Origin: an uncultured Bacteroidales bacterium
Lineage (GTDB): Bacteria; Bacteroidota; Bacteroidia; Bacteroidales; F082
Assembly (NCBI GenBank): GCA_937884015.1
Contig: CALGBV010000395.1
Span: forward strand, 1 to 7,244
Direction of reading: 5' to 3'
DNA: 7,244 bases
In this document: one piece after another, positions 1 through 5,744 of the stretch
Numbering within the stretch: the stretch's first letter is position 1
Layout of the letters: each line of letters begins with the position of its first letter
Program-made: the position numbers and the translations under genes
Notes under the pieces: generated by a model
The model's database searches: none
What the model saw: only the letters and a program-made list of their open reading frames with translations
What the model was told of the DNA's origin: nothing

Positions 1-2
1 GC

Positions 3-551
3 AATGCGGGACAAATCTGCATCAATATCAACCAGATAGCCGTGGCAGAAGAAATTGCTGTTCCTTTCCTCGAAGAGTTGAAGGCGGCTTTTGTGCAACA
101 ACTCGGAGCGCATCCCGAAACGAATGAGGAATACCCGAAACTCATCACCGAATCGGCCTACGCCAAATGCGAAAGCCTTGCCAACAAATACAAAGCCCGC
201 ATCGTTTTCGGCGGCACCGGCGACAAAAATTCAAGGCGTTTCGCCCCTACCATCCTCTACCCTATTGACATTAATGACGACATCGTACAACACGAACTTT
301 TCTGTCCTTTGCTGCCCGTTGTCACTTACAAAGACAATGAAATCAACGCTTTGATGGACATCATTGCCGGGCGCGAACATCCGCTGTCGATGTATGTCTT
401 CACCAACGATTTGAAATGGGCCAACCGCATGATGCGCACCCAACAGTTTGGCGGCGGCTGCATCAACGAGGTCTGCATCCACCTGATGGTGAAAGGCGTT
501 CCCTTCAACGGCACGGGGCATTCCGGCATGGGCGCCTACCACGGCGAATGA
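3..551 (+). CDS. Aldehyde dehydrogenase, C-terminal half, cut by left edge and ended early by TGA
   Basis: This is the catalytic and C-terminal part of an NAD(P)+-dependent aldehyde dehydrogenase, an enzyme that oxidises aldehydes to carboxylic acids, probably in the cytoplasm. The frame is open from the left edge. It begins with NAGQICI, the family's active-site motif, with the nucleophilic Cys at 18-20. Further family landmarks follow: RFAPTIL, HELFCPLLPV (usually E-x-F-G-P), FGGGCINE, and PFNGTGHSGMGAYHG. The last motifs resemble the ALDH3-like branch. The frame then stops at TGA 549-551, in the middle of the usual GMGxYHGxxGFxxFTH block, so about 44 C-terminal residues are lost. Two positions look abnormal: the stop, and Cys (TGT, 303-305) where the family normally has Gly. 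The GTG at 42 is not a real start. The family call is secure; the substrate cannot be told. Whether the product is functional is doubtful unless the TGA is a sequencing error or is read through. Confidence 0.88.
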   Translation, partial: NAGQICININQIAVAEEIAVPFLEELKAAFVQQLGAHPETNEEYPKLITESAYAKCESLANKYKARIVFGGTGDKNSRRFAPTILYPIDINDDIVQHELFCPLLPVVTYKDNEINALMDIIAGREHPLSMYVFTNDLKWANRMMRTQQFGGGCINEVCIHLMVKGVPFNGTGHSGMGAYHGE

Positions 552-686
552 GGCTTCCGCGAGTTTACGCACCCACAGACCGTCCTGACAGGCAAAACGC
601 ATTTCAACCTGCCGCTGCGCGAGCACCCCTACGGCGGCAAGGCCGAAAACGCCAAACTGAAGATTCTTAGGGTTTTTGAGAAATAA
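552..686 (+). pseudogene. C-terminal remnant of the aldehyde dehydrogenase beyond the in-frame TGA
   Basis: Translation continues in the same frame directly after the TGA as GFREFTHPQTVLTG and on to FEK, followed by TAA at 684-686. GFxxFTHxxxVL is the expected continuation of the aldehyde dehydrogenase C-terminus after GAYHG, where it contributes to the oligomerisation arm. This stretch was therefore part of the same gene until one base change (for example TGG to TGA) or a sequencing error. Counted from the active-site Cys to the final TAA, about 222 residues would remain, close to the roughly 210 seen in ALDH3 enzymes. This supports a single substitution and not an indel. No start codon or ribosome site suggests independent translation. 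Confidence 0.8.
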
Positions 687-818
687 ATAAAGGCAATAAT
701 ATACTTTTAGACCCCGAGTTGTTTTTTTGGAAACAAATGCTATGCATTACCTTCGGTGAATCTTCGATTTCAGCGTAGTTAAATCTCTATCAATCTCTTT
801 TTTCTTTCTTGTCCGATT

Positions 819-857
819 CCCCCTAATCGGGGGTCATCGGGAGCTGCATCTCCGATG
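819..857. repeat. Two adjacent small inverted repeats
   Basis: CCCCC (819-823) pairs with GGGGG (829-833) around a five-base loop. Immediately after it, CATCGGGAG (835-843) pairs with CTCCGATG (850-857) with a single bulged G and a six-base loop. No T-run follows either one, so they are not typical intrinsic terminators. The tandem arrangement could be an RNA fold or part of a dispersed intergenic repeat. The pairing is visible; the function is unknown. Confidence 0.55.
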
Positions 858-925
858 CTCTGCCGGGTACGAATCGAGCGGTTGCGAGATTCAAAGGTGG
901 ATTGAGAAAGGTTTTAGTTTCACTG

Positions 926-986
926 AATATTGCTTGCCTCAGCATAGCTCATGCGCGCATGGCTCTGCGTTCAGCTTCGCAATATT
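926..986. repeat. Long imperfect inverted repeat with a 12-bp palindromic core
   Basis: The outer arms AATATTGC (926-933) and GCAATATT (979-986) are perfect 8-bp complements. Between them lies the perfect palindrome CATGCGCGCATG (950-961). It is extended outward by AGC/GCT (946-948 with 962-964, T949 bulged) and GCA/TGC (942-944 with 966-968). Together these allow a nested hairpin or cruciform of about 61 bases. It lies about 105 bases upstream of the -7 element, too far for a simple operator overlapping the promoter. Possible roles include a dispersed repeat, a protein-binding site or a structured RNA. Confidence 0.6.
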
Positions 987-1068
987 TGCGGGTTTTGTAT
1001 GTTTTGGTTTAAAAAAGGTCAAATTGTATATTATTGCCATAAAAAATACTTAAAAATATGTAGTTTTT

Positions 1069-1100
1069 TTCGAAAACAACGTTAATTATTTGTATTTTTG
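1069..1100 (+). promoter_or_regulatory. Predicted Bacteroidota-type promoter of the surface-protein gene
   Basis: TATTTTTG at 1093-1100 matches the Bacteroidota -7 consensus TAnnTTTG used by the primary sigma factor. A weak -33-like TTCG lies at 1069-1072, giving a 20-base spacer, within the usual 19-21. The predicted transcript would start around 1106-1108, leaving an AT-rich leader of about 110 bases before the ATG at 1217. The -7 match is good; the -33 match is poor. Confidence 0.6.
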
Positions 1101-1110
1101 CACGCTTTTT

Positions 1111-1145
1111 ATGCCGTTTAGGGGTGCTTATGCCCGTTTCGGCAT
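1111..1145 (+). promoter_or_regulatory. Leader hairpin with two competing 5' arms
   Basis: CGGCAT (1140-1145) can pair with ATGCCG (1111-1116). Alternatively, its GGCAT part (1141-1145) can pair with the nearer ATGCC (1130-1134). The two left arms are near-copies (ATGCCGTTT and ATGCCCGTTT), so the leader RNA can form either a long-loop or a short-loop hairpin, but not both. The position just after the predicted transcription start suggests a role in transcript stability or translation control. No known riboswitch was recognised. Confidence 0.4.
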
Positions 1146-1197
1146 GAAGTTTTTAAATGGCAAAATAAATCTAAATTATAATAAATCAAAAAGTTAA
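1111..1197 (+). CDS. Possible 28-codon upstream ORF in the leader
   Basis: An ATG at 1111 opens a 28-codon frame beginning MPFRGAYARFGMKF and ending in TAA at 1195-1197, 19 bases before the surface-protein ATG. The ATG would lie only a few bases after the predicted transcription start, so translation would have to be nearly leaderless. Its codons form the arms of the leader hairpin, so its translation could affect that fold. Short frames of this size arise by chance in AT-rich DNA and I recognise no family. It is a low-confidence candidate. Confidence 0.2.
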   Translation: MPFRGAYARFGMKFLNGKINLNYNKSKS

Positions 1198-1216
1198 ATT
1201 AAAATTAAACAAAAAA

Positions 1217-4200
1217 ATGACAAGAAAATTTACAATTCTACTCATGACGCTCTTGGCGCTTGCCGGCTTTAAGAGCTGGGGACAGGAAACACTGACCGTT
1301 TATGAAAATGGGACAGCGAATGGTGAAATACCTCTCAACACTGGATGGATTGACACCCCAAATACCATTTCCCAATGCATTATTCCGGCGTCTGAACTTG
1401 GAGCAATGACAGGCGGCACCATTTCACAAATGCAGTTCTACATCTACCAAGCAGGGCAATATAGTAGCATTCAAAATGCAGTCTTGGAGTGCAGTCTCGG
1501 AGAAGTTGCAACTACGACTATCACGTCTGCTATTACGGCTGGATTAACTCCAGTTTGGTCTGGAAATTTGAATTTTTCCGAAACAAATTTAACCGTTACA
1601 TTTACCACTCCGTACCAATACAATGGCAGCAATCTTTTGATTAGTTTTAAAGTTATCACCACGGACAGTTATACAAATTACAAGTTTTATGGTATAACAA
1701 CAAACTACAATTCTTGCTATTCAAGCCAATACATTGAAACTAATAAATTCCTTCCAAAGACTACTTTCACCTACACAGGTGGCTCATCTTGTATAGCTCC
1801 TACAGGTTTAGCCGCTTCCAACATTACAGCCGAAGGCGCAACCATCAGTTGGAACGACAATGGTGCTGAAAGCTACAACCTCGATGTGAACGGTACTGTG
1901 TATGAAAATGTCACCAATCCTTATATATTGGATGTCGAACTCTCCACCACCTATACCGTGAAAGTGCAGGCTGTTTGCGGCGAGGATGAAACCAGCGCAT
2001 GGAGCAGCGGAATAAACTTTACCACTCCTGATTGCTGGGATGGACACACTATCAATTATACACTGAACGATAGTTATGGCGATGGTTGGAATGGTGCTAA
2101 TCTGACTATTGTCGACAAAAGCAATAACAATACCATTAAAACCTTAACTATTAATAATGGCAGAACCGAAAGTGGCTCACTCACTTTGTGCAACGGCACT
2201 TATGATTTTGTTTGGCATAAGGGCTCCTACAATTCTGAATGCTCATTCTCTATCTCTGAAAACGGAGAAACGCTCTTCACATGTAGCGATGCCTCTGTCT
2301 ATGCTAATGGTCAAGTGGTCTATACCCTTGATTTGTTGGAAAAATTCAGCATCACCCTCACTCAGCCAAGTGAAGAAATTGGCACAATCTCGGCAGATTT
2401 GGAAGAAGCCACCGCTGGCACCACTGTCACCCTGTCAGCCGACTTCAATTTAGGCTACACCTTGAATTACTTCATGGTTGATGGTGTACAGATTGAGGGC
2501 AACACGTTCGAAATGCCTGAACACGACGTCACCGTGTCGGTCGCTTTCAACGAACTCACACAATATGCCATCAGCTGCGCTGAACTTGCAGAAGGCACAA
2601 TCCATGCCGAATATGAAGGCGAAACCATCACCCAAGCCCCTGCTGGAACCGAAGTCATTTTGGTCGCCGAACCAAATGCCGGTTACGTCCTTGACCACTT
2701 CGTTGTTGATGACGAACCACTCACAGGAAACACTTTCGAAATGCCAAGTGCCGCTGTCAACGTTTCGGCTGTCTTCAGCGTGGTCTATTCAGTCACCGTT
2801 GACCCGCAACTCGTTGGCGGCACCATCGCTTACACCGACCTTACAAGTGCTACGGCATTCGCAGCCGGAACAACCGTTTATCTGACTCCTCAAGCCTACA
2901 CCGATTACGTCTTTGTGGACAATTCAATTGTTGCTACAAGAACCGACAATAGTGAAACGGTAGCTGTTTCTTATAATCCTAACATGGGAGCTTATTACAT
3001 CGAAATGCCGGCAAGCAATGTCACCGTTACCGCCACATTCAATGCCATTCCTTATTATAACGTTACGAAAGACGTAACCCCAATGTATAGCGGATATTAC
3101 GATGTCAGCAAGACTTCACATATTGCAGAAAATGAACAGATTGCCATTTTCAACATTAACCCTGCAACTGGTTACGAATTTGGTTCCGTAGTTGTAACCC
3201 GCGATGATAATGGAAATGCGGTTGAAACATCACTTTATCAAGGCAGCTATTATTTCGACATGCCGAATAGCGATGTCACCGTTACGGTGAACTTCAACGC
3301 ACTTCCGCTCTACAGCGTTTATGTCGGCGAAGTGGTGAACGGCACCATCACCGTTGATGAACCATACGAGGACATTTTGGCTGGCACTCCGGTTTATTTC
3401 TCCGCTACACCAGCAACCGACTACGTTTTGGAATCATTGAGCGTGAAATGCGATAATGAGGATCAGACTGACGTTGAATATTATGACTGGTACGGTGCTT
3501 ACCGCTTCTATATGCCGTCAAGCAACGTGACCATTTCGGCTACATTCCGTCAGCTTCAGACCTACACCATTAATTATTTTGTGAATGGCGAACTCGAAAA
3601 GACTTTGCAATGCCGCGAAGATTATCCTGTCAACGTTGATTATCCTGCCAACGTTCCTACCGGAGTGGACTTCGAAGGCTGGGGCATTGCTTCTATCGGC
3701 ACATACGTAATTGAAAAACCTGCCATCGTAGGCAACTACGAACTGCCAACACAAAATTACGACTTGTATGCCGTGTTCAGCTACACTGAAAGCGTGCCTG
3801 CAACAAGCAAGGACGGCGAAACCTGGAAGAAAGTTACAAGCACATCAGAATTGAGCGCTGGTGATGAAATCGTATTAGTGTATGATAATTATGTCATGGG
3901 TGAAAAATATTCATATAATTCGGATTATCATGTCTATGAAGTTAATATCATTAATGATGAAATTCCCAATTTGCCATCAAATGCAAACATATTTACTTTG
4001 GTTTCATCTGGAATCAATTGGAAACTACAATACTACGAAAGTGAAATAAGCAGTACAACTACATTATCTTATAATGGTGGTGGTTTTTTGGCTTATTATG
4101 GTATGTGGAGTATGTATGCAGGCTATGATAGTTATGACGAATGGACTGCAATCGAATCTTCTGGTGTAATGTTTTGCAATAATACCTATAGTAATAAGTA

Positions 4201-5641
4201 TATTGGAAAATATGCTTACGGAGAATATATTACTGCTGTTGAAAATACGAACTCGGTTTGCAAAGCCTACAAGAAAGACAACCCGATGGTCACCACCACC
4301 TACTACATGACTTCAGTCCTCACCAATGGCGAAATTGCTGAAAACACCACTGCGAAGAACATCATCATCTCAAACTACAACAGCATCAACGTGAAAGACG
4401 GTGCCACTCTGACGATGGATGCCAACGGCCTCTTCAGAAATGGAAATGAAATCAATGGCTTCGTGTTCGAAGACGGCACCCAGTTCTACTACACGGGTGA
4501 AGAAAGCGTCAATGCCATCTTCAAGAAAGAAATCAATGGCTACACGGGCGAAAACGACAACTACTACCTCATCGCCAACCCAACCGACAACAATTATGTT
4601 GGTAACCTTGACTACTACTACACCCATGACCTCTACACGTTCGATCCTGAAGAGGCTCTCGAATGGCAGAACCATCATGACGACATTATTCCTTACGTTG
4701 AACGGGGAATCGGTTACCTCTATGCAAACAGCGAAGACATAACTCTTCAATTCTCTGGCAACCTCATGCCTGCCGGTACAACCGCGCTCACACTCGTTAA
4801 AGCAGAAGAAGGTGAAGGTATCGACTTCCCAGGCTTCAACCTCATCGGCAACCCATTCGCTTGCAACGCTTACGTCAGCGGTTACAACTTCTACACAATG
4901 GAGAATGGTGAATTCATCCTCAATGAAGGTTCAGCTACCGTTGCTCCTTGCGAAGGCTTCTTCGTAGAAGCTACCGCAACCGGTCAAAGCGTCACCCTCA
5001 GCACTACAGCTCCAGAAGCACCAGCCAGCATGATGAGTCTTACCGTCAGCAACGAAAGCAATGTCGGAACCATCGACCGCGCCATCGTCCGCTTCGACGG
5101 TGCTAACGACCTGCACAAGTTCATGCTCAGCCCTGACCGCACCAACATCCGCCTCGCTAAGAATGGCGAAGAATTTGCAGCCGTTTCGACAAGCTCAACG
5201 AGTGGCGAAATTCCGGTCAGCTTCAAGGCAGCAAAGGACGGCAGCTACACCATCAACGTCGATACCGAGAATGTGAATGCACAATACATCCACCTCATCG
5301 ATAACAAGACCGGCATGGATGTCGACCTGCTCGCCACACCAAGCTACACCTTCAACGCCTCGACAAGCGACTACGCTTACCGCTTCAAGCTCGTCTTCAA
5401 CGTTGAAATCGGCGAAGCCAACGGCAATAACGGCGACAGCAACAACTTTGCTTACATGAGCAACGGCAACCTGGTCATCGAAGGCATCGAAGGCGAAGCC
5501 ACCATGCAGATCGTCGACGTGCTCGGCCGCGTGGTCAGCACCGAAATCGTCAACGGCAGCTACAACAAGGCTTTGAACCTGAAGGCTGGCTTGTATATCA
5601 TCAACCTCAACGGCATGACACAAAAGATTGTTGTTAAATAA
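1217..5641 (+). CDS. Giant modular surface protein exported by the type IX secretion system
   Basis: A 1474-residue secreted beta-rich protein, probably displayed on the cell surface as an adhesin or scaffold. Residues 1-22 form a signal peptide ending SWG before Gln23. Residues 23-190 are a beta-rich N-terminal region, 192-271 an Fn3 domain (APTGLAAS, ISW, TTYTVKVQAVC), and 272-372 a Cys-containing module with DSYGDGWNG at 285-293. Residues 374-780 hold five divergent beta repeats, each with an EMP/DMP/YMP turn and a VTVxxxF strand. Residues 781-855 are an InlB/Flg_new-type repeat (FVNGELEKTL, DFEGWGI, YDLYAVF). Residues 866-1019 begin with WKKVTSTSELSAGDEIVLV, a module I recall from Bacteroidales surface proteins. 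Residues 1026-1398 are further beta-rich sequence with FNLIGNPF. Residues 1405-1474 are a T9SS type A sorting domain (VDVLGRVV, LKAGLYIINL, QKIVVK). No protease or glycosidase motif was seen. The start is fixed by the signal peptide; the upstream bases are A-rich without Shine-Dalgarno. Base composition varies strongly between modules. The domain and secretion calls are strong; the ligand is unknown. Confidence 0.92.
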   Translation: MTRKFTILLMTLLALAGFKSWGQETLTVYENGTANGEIPLNTGWIDTPNTISQCIIPASELGAMTGGTISQMQFYIYQAGQYSSIQNAVLECSLGEVATTTITSAITAGLTPVWSGNLNFSETNLTVTFTTPYQYNGSNLLISFKVITTDSYTNYKFYGITTNYNSCYSSQYIETNKFLPKTTFTYTGGSSCIAPTGLAASNITAEGATISWNDNGAESYNLDVNGTVYENVTNPYILDVELSTTYTVKVQAVCGEDETSAWSSGINFTTPDCWDGHTINYTLNDSYGDGWNGANLTIVDKSNNNTIKTLTINNGRTESGSLTLCNGTYDFVWHKGSYNSECSFSISENGETLFTCSDASVYANGQVVYTLDLLEKFSITLTQPSEEIGTISADLEEATAGTTVTLSADFNLGYTLNYFMVDGVQIEGNTFEMPEHDVTVSVAFNELTQYAISCAELAEGTIHAEYEGETITQAPAGTEVILVAEPNAGYVLDHFVVDDEPLTGNTFEMPSAAVNVSAVFSVVYSVTVDPQLVGGTIAYTDLTSATAFAAGTTVYLTPQAYTDYVFVDNSIVATRTDNSETVAVSYNPNMGAYYIEMPASNVTVTATFNAIPYYNVTKDVTPMYSGYYDVSKTSHIAENEQIAIFNINPATGYEFGSVVVTRDDNGNAVETSLYQGSYYFDMPNSDVTVTVNFNALPLYSVYVGEVVNGTITVDEPYEDILAGTPVYFSATPATDYVLESLSVKCDNEDQTDVEYYDWYGAYRFYMPSSNVTISATFRQLQTYTINYFVNGELEKTLQCREDYPVNVDYPANVPTGVDFEGWGIASIGTYVIEKPAIVGNYELPTQNYDLYAVFSYTESVPATSKDGETWKKVTSTSELSAGDEIVLVYDNYVMGEKYSYNSDYHVYEVNIINDEIPNLPSNANIFTLVSSGINWKLQYYESEISSTTTLSYNGGGFLAYYGMWSMYAGYDSYDEWTAIESSGVMFCNNTYSNKYIGKYAYGEYITAVENTNSVCKAYKKDNPMVTTTYYMTSVLTNGEIAENTTAKNIIISNYNSINVKDGATLTMDANGLFRNGNEINGFVFEDGTQFYYTGEESVNAIFKKEINGYTGENDNYYLIANPTDNNYVGNLDYYYTHDLYTFDPEEALEWQNHHDDIIPYVERGIGYLYANSEDITLQFSGNLMPAGTTALTLVKAEEGEGIDFPGFNLIGNPFACNAYVSGYNFYTMENGEFILNEGSATVAPCEGFFVEATATGQSVTLSTTAPEAPASMMSLTVSNESNVGTIDRAIVRFDGANDLHKFMLSPDRTNIRLAKNGEEFAAVSTSSTSGEIPVSFKAAKDGSYTINVDTENVNAQYIHLIDNKTGMDVDLLATPSYTFNASTSDYAYRFKLVFNVEIGEANGNNGDSNNFAYMSNGNLVIEGIEGEATMQIVDVLGRVVSTEIVNGSYNKALNLKAGLYIINLNGMTQKIVVK
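2336..3781 (+). repeat. Six beta-repeat modules within the surface protein
   Basis: Coding repeats of about 73-88 residues lie approximately at 2336-2554, 2555-2782, 2783-3046, 3047-3304, 3305-3556 and 3557-3781. The first five share an opening Y/F-x-V/I strand, a glycine-containing GT/GG turn, an AGT-type turn, a GY or DY position, and a closing MP...VTV.x.F strand. They resemble the divergent InlB B-repeat (Flg_new_2-like) family. The sixth is closer to the Listeria-Bacteroides Flg_new repeat. The copies have diverged strongly at DNA level, so recent tandem expansion is unlikely. Such repeats usually act as stalks that hold binding domains away from the cell. Confidence 0.75.
5184..5210. 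repeat. TTTCGACAAGCTCAACGAG motif embedded in coding sequence
   Basis: The 19-base string at 5184-5202 closely resembles the widespread bacterial palindromic-repeat core whose reverse strand reads as LVELVET. Here the reverse frame indeed reads PLVELVETA. With the following bases it has terminal arms TTTCG (5184-5188) and CGAAA (5206-5210). In the sense frame it adds VSTSSTSGE to a loop of the surface protein without breaking the frame. Resemblance to the dispersed element is from memory; only one copy is in the window. Confidence 0.4.
5429..5638 (+). other. T9SS type A C-terminal sorting domain (coding part)
   Basis: Residues 1405-1474 have the layout of the Por-secretion-system sorting domain: a GNLVIEG strand, the MQIVDVLGRVV strand-turn, a GSYNKALNL strand, the KAGLYIINLNG strand and a terminal KIVVK. 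In known T9SS cargo this domain directs passage through the outer-membrane translocon. It is then removed by the PorU transpeptidase, which attaches the mature protein to A-LPS or a similar anchor. Its DNA is GC-rich (35 of 60 bases on 5461-5520 by hand count) compared with the AT-rich modules in the same gene. Confidence 0.88.
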
Positions 5642-5659
5642 ATGGAATACGAGACGCAA

Positions 5660-5704
5660 GGTTTCGGGGTCACGAGACCTCGAGACCTCGCAGCCTCGGA
5701 AACC
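5660..5704. repeat. Intergenic repeat with 8-base tandem units and terminal inverted arms
   Basis: The 8-mer CGAGACCT occurs at 5673-5680 and again at 5681-5688. A third copy with two differences, CGCAGCCT, follows at 5689-5696. The block is enclosed by GGTTTC (5660-5665) and GAAACC (5699-5704), a perfect 6-bp inverted pair. No T-run follows, so it is not a normal terminator. It fills nearly half of the 103-base gap between the two secreted-protein genes and is much GC-richer than the AT-rich start region of the next gene. It may be a dispersed mini-repeat of this genome. Confidence 0.55.
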
Positions 5705-5744
5705 AAATGAATTAAAGTTGAACAAATAATAGACACACAATAAA

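Larger units (their letters stand above)
687..1068. other. Non-coding spacer with several inverted repeats
   Basis: No credible gene lies between the dehydrogenase and the promoter of the large surface protein. The first 130 bases are AT-rich, with a T-run at 722-728 but no good hairpin before it, so I do not call a terminator there. The middle (about 811-1000) is GC-richer and contains the inverted repeats listed separately. The end (about 1000-1068) is again AT-rich and leads into the promoter. The alternation of GC-rich structured sequence with AT-rich flanks looks like a dispersed intergenic element or RNA-level structure more than a decayed gene. Confidence 0.6.

Noticed and set aside
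549..551. TGA read as selenocysteine or as a reassigned Trp codon
   Set aside because: No convincing stem-loop follows the TGA, aldehyde dehydrogenases do not have selenocysteine here, and the long neighbouring gene uses only TGG for Trp. A point mutation or sequence error is simpler.
42..551. GTG at 42 as the start of a short complete gene
   Set aside because: The frame is open to the left edge and already shows the aldehyde dehydrogenase active-site motif upstream of 42, so the gene is only cut by the window.
721..785. T-run at 722-728 and the GATTT/AAATC pair (766-770, 781-785) as a terminator of the dehydrogenase gene
   Set aside because: The T-run has no stem before it, and the 5-bp pair is too weak and not followed by T residues.
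990..1010. Second promoter at TATGTTTTGG
   Set aside because: It has one extra T relative to TAnnTTTG and no suitable -33 element; the 1093-1100 match is better placed and better matched.
2336..3781. CRISPR-like or recent tandem DNA repeat
   Set aside because: The periodicity is at protein level (beta repeats); the DNA copies are diverged and there are no uniform spacers.
4419..4742. Plus-strand open frame of 107 codons in another frame of the surface-protein gene
   Set aside because: Ser/Thr/Met-rich low-complexity translation produced by the +2 reading of the true gene; no independent evidence.
4370..4750. Minus-strand open frame of 126 codons inside the surface-protein gene
   Set aside because: It is rich in Val with repeated VVVV-type runs, which is the antisense of Asn/Tyr/Asp/Thr codons; no start signal or known motif.
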